This document shows positions 46,901-59,395 of a stretch of 64,000 nt of DNA, one piece after another. The notes beneath the pieces were generated by a model. That model did not search any database. It had not been told where the DNA came from and saw nothing but the letters and a program-made list of their open reading frames with translations. How positions within the stretch are numbered: the first letter of the stretch is position 1; every line of letters begins with the position of its first letter. The DNA comes from Chondrosia reniformis (taxonomy: Eukaryota; Porifera; Demospongiae; Chondrillida; Chondrillidae): positions 5,395,673 to 5,459,672 of the forward strand of contig OX359197.1 in NCBI GenBank assembly GCA_947172415.1, read 5' to 3'. The position numbers were made by a program, and so were the translations under genes.

Positions 46901-49900
46901 TAATGAAATATTAGTTTATTTATATACTGTACACTATATAGATGTGACATACATAGTATTTCTGCTATTGTGTACTTGTCTCCACGTATCTGCTATTGTG
47001 TACTTGTCTCCACGTATCTGCCATTGTGTACTTGTCTCCACGTATCTGCCATTGTGTACTTGTCTCCACGTATCTGCTATTGTGTACTTGTCTCCACGTA
47101 TCTGCCATTGTGTACTTGTCTCCACGTATCTGCCATTGTGTACTTGTCTCCACGTATCTGCCATTGTGTATTTGTCTCCAGTGTTGAGGTGTGTGGGCAT
47201 TCCTTCACGACCAATCACCAACTTTGCCTCTGCTCACGACACTGACGCCAACAGATCCATTGACTTCTACTACAAAGGGAACAAGAAACTGGACAATCTC
47301 AGTGCAGACTCCATCTGGTGTGTAATGTATATGTATACATGTACATACTTATCTATACATATGTATATGCACACATAAATGCAGCTTGTGATATCATTGT
47401 CTTACTTGCCACTGAACACTTCTTTCATTGAAGAAGCTTGTAATTGCTGGAGTAGTGTTTCTATTAACCACATGATTCAATGTATTCACTAGAAGAGTAT
47501 AATATAGTTTATAAGTTTGTCTGGTTCTTTGTGGTCCTATTGGAGCTATAAAAGTATTGGTGGTAATTTAATTAGAAATTGATCTGAACTTTCTTCCTAA
47601 GAAGCTGATAGTTACATGGCTTCAATACAGAAGAGGAACAGTATCCTATTATTAGATTGTGCATTGCCTCTAACATAAATGTTCTGTGTCTAAAGTGATA
47701 TTGCATCTCATTATAATGGAACAAATATTGTATACATAACTGTAGTATATGTGCGTATATACATACATGTATATATGTACATCTATATGGGAGCTGAGCA
47801 GCAGTAACACTTATACAATTTCAAACATAAATTTGGATGTTTCAACCCCTCAGGTCTTCTTCAGTAAGAAATTAACAGTTTAAAATATCCAAATTGTGTT
47901 TTGAATTGTATAAGTGTTGCTGATGCTCAAATATATACCTTACATATTCATTGTGAATGCAACAAATATTTTCATATGCATGTATATGTGTGTATATACA
48001 GTGTCAGAATAGAATAAATATAGATTTAGAAATATGATGCTCTAGCTAACCATATAGAGCTACATATGTGTGTTCTATAACTGATAACTTGAGTGTCCAC
48101 TTTATACAGGAATTATCACGTGTGGGTGGAGGCATGGATGGAGAGATCTGACCTCAAGGGCCACTACGGTGGTTGGCAGGCGCTGGATGCCACTCCACAA
48201 GAGCTGAGTGGGCACTCTGACACGTACACACTCGGACCAGCTCCCCTAGCTGCCATCAAGGAGGGTCAGGACAAGAAGTAAGTGAACTCACCTCAGTTAG
48301 TGCACAGACATTGTACACATGTAGTTCTATGTAGACAAATCTCTAGGACCTAAAATACTTTGATACATCTATTACCTGCTTGTCTAATTAGTCTCCTTGA
48401 TAGCACTATTGCCAGGCCATTGCATATATTTTTAGCCATTTTGTATAGTTTACATATAATCTGAAGGCATATGCTACTGCTTAAATATATAGGTTATGAC
48501 TGATTTATATATATTGTTTAAATGGTGAGACATACGTATATATGTACGTATGCATGGGACAACCTGATATTGGCTTACCGCTTTAGCACATATTAATATC
48601 CATTTTTTATAAGTGTCGTTAAGCTATATCATGTACGTACCTTCATTAAAACGTATGTAGTCCACAGACACTTTTATTGTTTTTAGGTATGATAGTGAAT
48701 TTGTCATAGCTGAAGTCAATGCTGATATCAGGTACCATGTCCAACAGAAAGATGGCTCCTTCAAAGTTGCAGGGAGCAATGAGAGAAGAGTGGGAAAGTA
48801 CATCTCCACAAAGGCTGTTGGGGACGAATATAGGGTTGATATCACAGACAACTACAAGTATCCCGAGGGGAGTGTGGAGGAGAGAGCTAGTCTCGAATCT
48901 GGTTTGGAAACTAAATCTGATGTTGAAATGGTTCTTAAGCCTGCTGATGATGTCATGGTGGGGAATCCCCTAAAGGCTTCATTGTTCCTCAAATCTGATT
49001 CCAGTGAAAAGCGATCACTTGACATTACAGTCATTATAAGTGCAGTCACCTACGTTGGAGCATTGGGCAGTGAAATCAAGACTCTAAATATCAAGGAAAC
49101 TTTGGATCCAAAATCAAGTTTGTTGTACACTGCAAAGTAATGTGTTTGCCTGTTCTTTTGTTTTCTTGGAAAACATGCAAGGTACATGCGTACGTAGCTT
49201 TATCAATCCCTCTTCTAATATACATGAAGTGTGTCAAAGGAATTTGAAGGAATCCCAGTAGTAAAATATTGTTAAAGATTTTCAGGTCTTGGGTTAGGAA
49301 CAGAAGATGGCTAATTTTATTATTATATGTTTTATTGCATTTATTATCTCCTAACTGAGATTAACTATGTACATATATTTTCTATTACATATAATGTTAA
49401 TGTTCTCTAGGTAAGGAAATTCCCTTCTCTGTTGCCCCTAACGACTACCTTCCATTTGTGGCTGACCAGTTGCTGGTCAACATTGGTGTGTTTGCTGTGG
49501 AAGCTGTAACAGACTTCAATTTTGTGCTGAAGGAGACTTTCAGATTCAAGACACCTGACGTTGATGTTACTTTGGGAGATGGCTCCACTTCAAAGATTCC
49601 TCCTGGACAGGTCACTCAGTGTAGTGCAACCTTCTCCAACCCTCTCTCAGTTGATCTGACTCAAGTTGTGTGGTACATTGAAGGATCCGGTCTTCTTAAC
49701 CCTCGAACCATCAGTGGCAGGTTAGAATGAATATACATCATCATTCCATCCCAATTTAGCATTGCACAATCACTAAGGCTTAGAATCATGCAGCAGTAGA
49801 CAAGGTCTGTTTCACCATATAGACTGAGGTGAGGTTCTCATCGAGCCAATTTAACATGAAACATGAATACCTGAGACTTAATAATGGGTTGGCCTTCCCT

Positions 49901-50256
49901 ACAACTCACATGCTGAACAGCCAGCACTGTGACTCATTCACCCAGTTATTAATTGTCTTGCATCTGTTCTTCTTCAGATGTTATCTCTCTATACCTTTTG
50001 ACTTAAGAGGATTTCCTCATTTTATTTAAGATCATGAATCATGCACATAACTGGTATATCCAATTCATAAGACTTTCACGTGTATTACTAGTCACTCTTC
50101 CTTTTTAGTGACATTTCAGTTGGGGCTAGTGGTTCCATCTCGTTTGAGATATCTCCAACAGAAGGGCATTCCAAGTACAGATATGTGATAGTGACTTGTG
50201 ACTCCAGAGAGCTGCTTGCCATTATGGGCAAGGCCCGGGTACATGTAACCCACTAA
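43950..50256 (+). CDS. Tissue-type transglutaminase (protein-glutamine gamma-glutamyltransferase)
   Basis: Exons: 43950-43989, 44178-44482, 45256-45376, 45690-45916, 46421-46598, 47182-47317, 48110-48277, 48687-49117, 49411-49720, 50109-50256, giving 687 codons plus stop. Order: N-terminal beta-sandwich, papain-like core, two C-terminal beta-barrels. The catalytic triad is intact: Cys281 in YAQCWVF, His339 in [10 protein letters not shown], Asp362 in [10 protein letters not shown]. Each residue is offset by 4 from human TGM2. It forms Ca-dependent Gln-Lys isopeptide cross-links. There is no signal peptide, so it is cytosolic or unconventionally exported. The residue before Gln-Cys is Ala rather than the usual Gly. 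The exon 8 donor (GTTTGT at 49118) is weak but is the only in-phase choice. No N-terminal cysteine anchor of the keratinocyte type is seen. Confidence 0.93.
46775..46900 (-). repeat. Interspersed repeat, inverted copy of the 39700 family
   Basis: Read on the minus strand it gives CCTATAGGGAACTAAACCTA, GATACAAGAGTTTTCTCC and a CCGGAACAGACAGG end. It lies in TGase intron 5. Confidence 0.55.
46965..47180. repeat. 28-bp minisatellite ending at a splice acceptor, about 8 units
   Basis: Units TTGTGTACTTGTCTCCACGT followed by ATCTGCCA or ATCTGCTA. The last unit reads TGTATTTGTCTCCAG and is itself the acceptor of TGase exon 47182-47317. The other units carry CTCCACG at the same position. Confidence 0.95.
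47787..47937. mobile_element. Fold-back MITE related to 42647
   Basis: Ends GAGCAGCAGTAACACTTATA and TATAAGTGTTGCTGATGCTC are inverted copies. The core CAACCCCTCAGGTCTTCTTC matches the family. It lies in TGase intron 6. Confidence 0.75.
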
Positions 50257-50475
50257 CTGATATACATACATAATTTTGTCTTAGGAGGAAATAACTATTT
50301 GAAACGTTAAGTATATAATAGTCTACTCTTATATTAACAAGTTAATGATATACAGACAGTCATGCAGTTTGACAGTGTACTTTGTATTCCATAATATTTT
50401 AAGTACTATTGCTCATGTCTGGGGTGAGATAATTCACTCACGTGTGAAGCATGTGACTTGCAGAACGAATTAAAG

Positions 50476-53400
50476 ATGGCCACAACAGATCCAAATTATG
50501 CAGAAGTTTTAGAGTAAGTTTGTAATTCCTTTGGGAGAAAGGGATGGAATTTCAATAGAGTATATTCAGAGGCAGATTTGTGATATATGTTGTCAATAGG
50601 ATATTCTGTTTTTGATCCGAGTAGAGATAACTCGATTTATAAAAAGTACATATGTACGTAAGTACATTTAAAGTTTAGCTAAAGCACTTACTCGAACTGC
50701 TTTCTATTCGATAGAGTAATAAAGGAGGCAAAGTGTTATATACATTTTAATTGTGCTCCACTTCAATGTCTGCTGAAAAGTAATCACTAGTGATCAATCA
50801 CGACTCATCCATGGCAGCACTGTATATATTGTCAAGCTGAAGTTAGTCTATATAGTAGTAAGACTGCTGACTTAGAATACAGACTGTACCATTCCTTCCT
50901 CTAAATGTGATCTAAAAAGAGAACTAAGTCAGTAAAAATGGTACTCTAAGCGGCAAGTGGTCTGCCACTGAACTCTCACTACCTTTACAGGTATACTTAA
51001 TACCTCATGGTAAGGCCTTTAGTTCTTATTCTCTGCAGTTGGATGAAGAAACTCTCTGGTAGTTCAGAGGATGTTGAGGATAAAATAAAAAGTGGTGAAC
51101 TGCTTTGTAAACTGGCAAGAGGTTACATACCTCATCATGAAATGTGGAATGCTCCAACACCAGAAACTGAAGCTAGCAATCCTTTAGTATGTGGTATATA
51201 TTAGCAGTCTTTTACTATATCTGATGTCGGAGTTGCATGCAGAACTTGGGGTCAGGGGGCGGGGGGAAATTAATTTTCAAAATTTAGGGAGAACAATGGT
51301 ATGAGGGTGTTGAAGCAGTTTAGGGGGTTCCCAAAAGTCTAGGGGGACAAAATCAATCCTAGGGGGCACAGATTCTCCCTGCCCCCCCCCCCTCTATGCA
51401 GCCCTGCATGTGTATTCTTTTTGAGATACTTAATATGGTGAACACCTGATATGTCAAGTCTCCTTAGGAATATTATACTCATATAGGATATAGGAAAGAA
51501 TACCAATAACTAATCATTGGTGGTGACAAATCAGCAGTGTCATAGGTTGTTATATATGGATATATTTTTGAAGTCAACCATATAGTTATAGCATCTATAA
51601 TGTTTGCACCATTATTTCATTCTGGGTTTTCCCCCACCCACTCATGTCTCCTGAGGAGTGCAGTGAGCTAATGGGTGGGAGTGAATTCCAATTAATGGCT
51701 ACCATTTAAAAGGATGGTACATCCATGAGTTGGGAGGGTTAATCCACAATTGATTTTTTGACATTCTAAGCATAAAGTGGTTAGCTTTAGATCGTTAAGT
51801 TACTAATACAGTGTATATTTTTCTATTAGGGAAAAGGTGGAAATACAGACATTGCACTATTTCTTAAATTCCTAGAAGTCATAAAGTTTCCAAAGGTAGG
51901 AGACTGCTGGTACTCAGTGACGCTTTAAGAGTTATTTATTTGCTGCTTTAAACTATATAATTCAGTTCAGTATGTACAATAATAGAATATGGATTTCTTC
52001 TATCTGTGTCAAGCTTATCTTTTCATCTTTTGAACTTTTTGAGTGTCTAGAGATGTAATTGGTAACAATCTTTTTAAGTTAGACGTTTGAACTCCAAAGG
52101 TCAGTTGCTGAAGAAGACCCTTGGGGTCAAAATATCTGACTTGGAAAAGATTGTTACCAACTGCGTCTCTAAGTGCTTGAAGAGCTTAAAAGATGATGCA
52201 CTCAAACACCTTCGTAGTATGTACTCTGTTTAAACTATTACTGTATATCTCATGCTGCTTCCTCAAACATTAGGAGGATTTTCCTACAGAAACGGACATC
52301 ATTAATCTGACCAGCAAACTGACTAAGTGTCTGATAGAATTGAAGAAGTTTCTGATACCTCAAGTTGTGTTTTCATTTGGTAAGTGAATGAGTAACTATT
52401 GTAGCTGCTGCATAGCTAATGTATATTTTGTATGTGTATATTGTAGGTATAATCAGAGATATAGTGAGGTATATAATACTCATTGGTAAATTATAAATAA
52501 GTAAATACTTTAATGATGTGGTCTTTGTTTGCTGGTCTAATGTGAATATTTGGAAAAAGACTAATTGAAAAGTATTTGTATCGTTTCTCAAAATAACAAA
52601 GAATCTTGTGAAATAACTGTATCCTCAGTAGTATTTATTATACACCTATGCAGGTGCCCATAATTATACATGGCTGAGACTGATATTTAATGAAGCAGTA
52701 TTGGATCCTAAGGAGGTGAATGCACAGTAAGACATACGCCTGTATACATGTATAAAGGGAGTAGTTCTAGTTGTGTTTGTTGAATCTGAAAATCTGTTTA
52801 TTGGAGCTATCAGCAACAAAATTGAAATGGGTTGAATGTTTTGACCCGTAGGTCTTCATCAGCAATAATGAGGAAGGATTACAAATGCTGATGAAGACCT
52901 ACGGGTTGAAATGTTTAATTAACCAATTTCAATTTCGCTCCAATAAACAGAAATATATACATGTATGTAGAAACAATAAGTAAGCACTTTTGCATAGATA
53001 TCAAGCATATGCATCAATGACTGCTTATACTTAAACGTTTTTGAATAGTTTATATGTGTAGCCTATATGTTGTATATTTGAAGAGGGAGTTATATAATTG
53101 CACTTAGCCTGTGTGATAAGTGTATAATCACTGGAAGGGTTTAGGTTGGAGTAGTAAGTGAATGTAGTCATCCAAACTCACTATCAAAGTGTACCACACA
53201 CTGTTGAACCCAAGGAGAGAATGAAACAGCTGTTTGTGATTCTTTGATGATTTTTCATCTTCAATGACTGGGAGGTGATCACTAGTTGCCATTCCCCCAA
53301 CCTACGTAGATAAGACTTCAGTCACTTGGCTGGTCCAGTGAAGTAACTTCCAGTGATATTTCACTTATATATACGTACGTATGGTTGCTTTAAACAGCAA

Positions 53401-54393
53401 GCCTAACTTACTGTATGTAAATTTAGCATGTATAAGAGATTTCATTGATATTATTATTTGACTGGGCCAGGCTTAATAATGTTTCGTGGAGCAAATATTT
53501 ATTGTGGGTAATATGTATACTCTAAGTTGTGATATGCCAGACTGTTATTATTATTATGTAAATACGTACATGTACAGTTTTCCATAGTAGTGTTTGGACC
53601 AAGTCGTGATGCAGTACAGCACCTTCTAATACCTGCTATACAGGAAAAAACTATCCTTGAAGACAACTATAATGTGATGGAAGGCATGTCTGTAAGTTTA
53701 CCACTCTTCCATTATTACCAATCTGTAAATTTGAATTGGATTAAGACAATATATTCCATCTTCAATTCTTGTATGTAGGCATACATATGAATGATCAATA
53801 CACCTTCTTTCTTACGTGCTACATCCACTTTAGAATACTTAGTGAGAGCTTTGGATGAGATACAAGAGTTTTCTTCTTCTGTTCCCTTCCACTGGGGCCA
53901 GGCAGATGTTTCTGGGAATTCCATCCTTCATCAGTAACCCTGGGAATATTCATTTTCTTCCTAATCTTTTTTAGCCAAGTGTATAGTAACATGGCCAAGC
54001 ATGCACATGGTTACCATGGTTACTAAAATATACTTCATAGAATGTTTTTTCTTATTTTAGAGGTATAGTTATCATAATGAACAACTGGAAGGTGCAATTG
54101 CTTATATTGTGAGCGACAAAGGAAATTATCGCAATTATTTGAAGCATTTTCAAGAAATACTTCCTGTAACTAAGGACCGAATCCCAGTTATCTGTATATG
54201 TGAGCTATCACAGCTCTCCAGGATGGAGTTTTATGCGTCATTGGAGCTGCAAGAGAAGGACATGTTGCAATCTGGTGGATTGATGATCTTGAAGTACGGC
54301 TCAGCCAAAATTCAAAAAATGCAGCCAGACATATCTAGTGAAGGGTTTGCAAAGCTCTGCAAAGAAATGCTGTCAGCTATAAACTATGAATGA
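50476..54393 (+). CDS. Calponin-homology domain protein with unrecognised C-terminal half
   Basis: Exons: 50476-50513, 51039-51186, 51830-51895, 52274-52379, 52654-52715, 53578-53691, 54061-54393, giving 288 codons plus stop. Residues about 13-110 resemble a single type-3-like calponin-homology domain (transgelin/calponin kind): WMKKLSG, IKSGELLCKLARGYIP, then IALFLKFLEVIKFPKEDFPT. The remaining roughly 175 residues (GAHNYTWLRLIF, FSIVVFGPSRDAVQHL, LEGAIAYIVSDKGNYRNYL, VICICELSQLSRMEFYASL) match no family I recognise, and no calponin repeats follow. Exon 5 could also end at 52726, but only 52715 keeps frame. An actin-linked or scaffold role is a guess. Its start is 220 bases after the transglutaminase stop. 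Confidence 0.75.
51232..51410. mobile_element. MITE with GCTGCATA-type ends, second copy
   Basis: Left GTTGCATGCAGAACTTGGGG, right CCCTCTATGCAGCCCTGCAT; the G-rich and C-rich interior is shared with 28805-28932. It lies in intron 2 of the calponin-homology gene. Confidence 0.6.
51968..52205. mobile_element. Fold-back MITE copy, GACCC..GTCTTCTTCAG family
   Basis: Starts GTACAATAATAGAATATGG. Inner arms GTAACAATCTTTTTAAGT / ACTTGGAAAAGATTGTTAC pair, and the centre reads GAAGAAGACCCTTGGGGTC. It lies in intron 3 of the calponin-homology gene. Confidence 0.7.
52785..52960. mobile_element. Fold-back MITE with CTGTTTATTGGAGC ends
   Basis: TCTGTTTATTGGAGCTATCA pairs with the right end CTCCAATAAACAGA. 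Inside, TTTTGACCCGTAGGTCTTCA is mirrored by TGAAGACCTACGGGTTGAAA. It lies in intron 5 of the calponin-homology gene. Confidence 0.8.
53110..53360. mobile_element. Repeat related to the 24625-25025 element
   Basis: Shares GTCATCCAAACTCACTATC, AAGTGTACCACAC, GAAACAGCTGTTTGTG, CTTTGATGATTTTTC and CACTTGGCTGGTCCAGT with the insertion before collagen copy D. The ATCACTGGAAG/CTTCCAGTGAT ends are inverted. Confidence 0.65.
53805..53985 (+). repeat. Interspersed repeat, CCATCC..CAGTAACCCTGGGA family
   Basis: Shows GTGAGAGCTTTGGATGAG, CTGGGAATTCCATCC and AACCCTGGGAATATTC. It lies in intron 6 of the calponin-homology gene. Confidence 0.55.
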
Positions 54394-55026
54394 ACTATAA
54401 TTTTCAAATGAAAACAATTATTTTTGTATTTACCAAGCATTACGATGTATCAGCTAATCCTGATAAAGAGACTAATCAGTTAATGAAGACTAATTACTAG
54501 CTTGTAGTTAGTGAAGGCATGAGGGAGGCATTGCTGTGGCAGTTGTAGCTCAGTGGCAGAGCACTGGTGGTCATAACCAGCTGTCCTGGGTTCAATTTCC
54601 AACAATTGTTTCTTTGTTATGATGTTTGACTGATTATAATTACTTGTGGTTTGATTATCACTTCGAATCCTTATCTCTGGACATGCAAGTCATATTATAT
54701 AGTAAATTTAATACCTATATATAACACCATATACCTATACATGTAGATCACCCTTGTAATTATCTATAAATGTACTGCATCTATACAGTCCAGCTAGAAG
54801 GACTACGTATATATGGGACCTGTGACCTTTGACCCACGGCCATGTGGTTAACCTCTTAGAGTCTCTAAAGGTACTATGTAGTCAAACTATATAGAACGTT
54901 GACCACTGTGCATGCTTGTCATCACCTTATATACGTATACAGTGAATGCAACCAGCTCGGATCATCAGCCCCTCAATTAAACTTTACATACATTCCAAAT
55001 ACTCAGAATACAGTGGAAATTAAGTG
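54394..55026. other. Intergenic, convergent 3' ends; holds a tRNA-SINE
   Basis: Besides the SINE at 54515-54673 I see only AT-rich sequence, with the 3' UTRs of the calponin-homology gene and the DNAJB-like gene. Confidence 0.6.
54515..54673 (+). mobile_element. tRNA-derived SINE, copy 2
   Basis: Same organisation as 14930-15105 on the plus strand: leader GGGAGGCATTGCTGTGG, A box TAGCTCAGTGG, B box GGTTCAATTTC, tail ACTTGTGGTTTGATTATCAC. Confidence 0.8.
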
Positions 55027-58000
55027 TTAACTTAGATTTTGTATGATTTTACTGTACATTTGACAATAGTCAGTGTTTTTTTCCCTTAGTCGTCTCATTT
55101 CCTGTAATTTACACTTTCCCCAGTACTTATCAGCGTACTCCAGTTTTACTAGCTTTTGTACAGCAGCAGCAGCAGCAGCAGCGTCCTTGTATTTTGAATC
55201 AAAGTCAGCCTACAATAAACCACACAACAAAAGAAGCATGTTACACCAAACATTACCAGTGACGATTAAAAATAATTTTAAATAATAAAAATGGCACCAT
55301 CACCAGATTCATCAATAAGAAACAAGTTTGAACTTTAAATGTTTATTTCTGAGATACGTAACTGTCAGAGGAAACATATAATAAATCTGCTATACAACAG
55401 ATAGTATTGACCAATTACTGTTTGATTCTTTACAGTATATAAGTACTTCAGTTTCTGCAAAGGGTTGCACTATTATGGCCTCTAGCAACCTCTGTGATTC
55501 CAATGTAACGGTAATCCAGTACAGTACTTTTTGGGTCAGTTGTCCAGACCGGACGTTGCAATTGGTAATTGGTAAAAAGGTTATTGCTGCATGGTGACGT
55601 CATTCTAGTGGAAAAGTTTTTCAAATGATAGTCGTGAGTGCTAACCAATTACCAATTGCAATGTCCGGTGTGGACAACCGATCCAAAAAATACTGTATAC
55701 ATATATGTACATTTGAAATAATGGGTTGTGTTGGTACTACATATGTCACTAACCATTACATAATACTTGAGGATCAAGCCATCAACTTCCAGTTTTCGTT
55801 CTTTTGAATAAGACCTACCAGGTAATCAAAGAACAGCCTTAATCATAGTGTGGCTAGACTTACTGTACATATATGCATATGTATTACATGCAGTATCTAA
55901 TGTAAAATCAAATGTTCATTATGAACAATAGTTGCTCCAAAAAGTGGAAGATTTCAAATGAACCATATGCAGCCTTAAACACAATTTGGTACTACAACTA
56001 TCACATAATTTACATCATATATAGATGTAAAAAGTTTAAAAATAGGATGTTTGCCTTTTTGGGCGTCGATATTGTTATGTTTTGCATTGTCTCTTGACAA
56101 TGATTGCTAGACACAATATGCCTTTATATTTGCACTCACCCAATCCTTTCCAACTGGAATGGAGAAGGATTCAGCAGGTTCATTAGAGTTGGTAACACAA
56201 TCAGTATTAACATGGGGAGAGCTAATAGCAGTAACGTCACTGAATTAGTCTGTTATACAAAAGAGGTACATACCCAATAAAAGTATGCAATAAGTTTAAC
56301 ATTAGTATTACATTATTAGTATTGTATAATTATGTATACAAAACACAAGTGTGTCAGACATACTGTACAGGACAAGATATATAGATGTACATAATCTCTA
56401 AAAGTAAGAGATATAAGAGAAAGTTTAAAATTAAAATGAAGCAGTGTTCTGACCCACTGGAATGAACATGAGATAGAACATATACTATTGTCACCTAATA
56501 GAATATTATGGAGACAGCACTAATAGCAGTGTCCTCGTCATTTAAATCTCAATTTTACCCCGCCCACTCATGTCTCCTGAGGAGTGCAATGAGGTAATGG
56601 GTGGAACCAAAGTTCACTTAATGGGGCTCCCATTTAGTTAACTTTAGTTCTCTGTGCTATAATGTCTTGAGTATAATCTCCACTTTTCTTACTACACAGT
56701 GTTATCCAGTGGTGGATTTGTGTGTCAGTTGGGCTCTATTCTTAATCAATGACAGTATTGAGGTAATTCAGTGTATCCCTGCACATTAGCTCAATAGTGC
56801 TTAGTTGTAGTTTTATTAACCTTTTATTGCTCGTGCTTTATTATTTCGCATACCCGTTACCGTTCGGAAGCCACTATAGAGGTTCGATGTGTTAGGTCAA
56901 CAAATCTGCCTCTCCATTAGCTTATTTGCAGTTTTATTAATACTTACGTACATATACCAGGGTGAAATAGGCTAGAGAGCACATTGGGTTCCCATATAGC
57001 CATTTATGAACTAAGGTATGTACCCAATGGATGTGTAGGGGGCTAAGAAAGCTTTAAAAGCCTTACTGATGCATGTAACTGTTAATACATACGTACTCTA
57101 TAGGCGTACATAACTTAATACATTAAGGAGAGGAAAATAAATGAAGAGATTGCCATTCAAAAAACCATGGCTACATACGTAACTCTGGTTCTCTGCTAAT
57201 AAGAATTTCATGCAAACATGTTAAAATCTTTCTCTCTAATAGCTAATGTAACTTTCCAACATTAATACATGTGTATATATATGTACACCTTGTTGGTATT
57301 AATCAGTAATCATTTCAGTAAGAGAGTATGTACTAGCAAGTGTACATCCATTCAGTAAAATCAATACATACTCTGTTTGGTTGTTGTGTTCTAGTAAACA
57401 TTGGTTGTCTGTTGATGAAAGGTCTGTTCCTTGTACGAACTCTCCGGTAGCCTCCAAATGGTGATGTTGTGAGATATACCACCTCATCATCGTCATCATC
57501 ACCAAACCCTTCAAGTTATGAACCAAAAGCATGAAAACATTTTTATATGATCTAACAACGAATTACATACTTCAACTCATACTCATGTACATTTACACTA
57601 CATATATACTCACCTGAGAATAGTCCACCTCTACTGCTAAAAGGATCAACGTTAAAGAAATCTCTAAAAATTCTAAATTCATCAAAGTCACCTGTATACG
57701 TATATACAAGTAAACATGAAGCATAGCAACATTATAGAATGTAGCATTACCAGAGTTGGACACAGCTAATGTTTTTAATGGAAGTTTTAACATAATCTGT
57801 ACTTTGTACTACTCTACTACAACTAACTAAATAGTCCACCTCTGATGCTAACTGTAAGGAATGTAGCATTATCATAGTCTACTACGCTTAATCATTCACA
57901 AAGGAGAGGAGTTCTTAAACATGATCTGAACTTTGCACCACTCCACTATACAGCTAGGTACTAACCGCTAAACTGATAGTACTGTCCAGCCTGCGACTGA

Positions 58001-59351
58001 GCCGCTCCTTGTAGTCCTTGTTCTCCATATTGGTCATACATTCTCCTTTTTTCAGGATCAGTGAGAGTAGCAAATGCCTTGTTTAAAGCTACATATGTAG
58101 ATATTAAGACTTTGGAAATTCACTATAGCCATTAGACATCACATAGAAGTCTGCCAAGTGAGTCGTAATTGTACAGCCTCAGTGTTTGATCACTTCATTG
58201 TTTCAATTTTTATCAAGATTTATATTTTTTAAAAATATGCCATCCCCACTTTACAATTTCATTTTTCAAATGAATTTTATTATCTTTTCTTACTATTTTT
58301 TTCAAGAAAAATCAAGTGTGAACAAAATTACCTTTGAAAGCTTCTGATGATCGTGGAGCCTTGTTCTTATCAGGATGTAGCTTTAGTGCCAGCTTACGGT
58401 AAGACCTTTTAATTTCTTCTTCTCCAGTTTCTTTATTTACCTTCAATACTTCATAATATGTTGTGCATTTTAACACTCTACGTACATATATACAAAAGTA
58501 TGAATATGAAAGAAAGTTTCACAAAACAAGATGAGGTTAAGGCTCCAAAAGAGGAAAACATGACTTTGATGATATGAAAATATTCAAAAATACAGGAATG
58601 TGTTGAGAAGAAGTTCTTTTAGTAGTCTGATGTAAGAAGAATATATAACCTTTCATGAAAAAATAACAATAGTTGTTTACCAAGAGACTGTACAACACAT
58701 CCATACACTAGGTACATATATAGGTAGGTACGTACGTACGTACTTAATAGAAGTGGAAGACTGTGCCCATTTTATCTTTAGGTGTGGAAAACGTAGTCTC
58801 AGAAATGTAAGAGCTAGTCTGCTTGAAGAGTTAAAAGAAGTAGATAATAGTTTTGACAGTAAAATGCATGAAGAGAAATTATTAGTAGTACTAAGAGAGG
58901 CCTGTAAAAGTAAAAGAATTGGTTCGTTACTGTTGACAATGTGGAAAAAACGTACCTACCCTGGCAATTAACCCCCATGGCTCCCTCACCTGCATATCAC
59001 CATTGTTTTTGTACATATGTATATGTTTAAATTATTATTATTCACATGTATATTTACTCACCTTATTTGTTGTATTTTACCACACCAACATACACCACAC
59101 CAAACACGTATTATCACTTATATGATGCACCACCTCCAAACTTGGTGCTTGTATGTCGCTGTCTGGGAAGTGCGGCCTGGTAGCCTTAAGTGGCGATGGC
59201 TTAATGCGCCCAGGCAGTCGGGCTATATGTACCTGGGCGGATGGCCTGGTAGCTTTAAGTGGCAATGGTTTATATGTGTCCAGGTATAGCCCTGTGCCCT
59301 TTAACCACTTTTAGTTTGCTTTTTATACATTCATTGTAAGCATGGGCACTC

Positions 59352-59395
<44 letters not shown>

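Noticed and set aside
52716-52726. Longer version of calponin-homology gene exon 5 ending at GTAAGA
   Set aside because: It leaves phase 2, incompatible with the only open acceptor frame at 53578; the GTGAAT donor at 52716 keeps frame.
55448-55648. Candidate missing exon of the DNAJB-like gene
   Set aside because: It lies in a fold-back element. The 55754-55814 exon has correct phases, good splice sites and encodes the expected LKYYVMADF junction.
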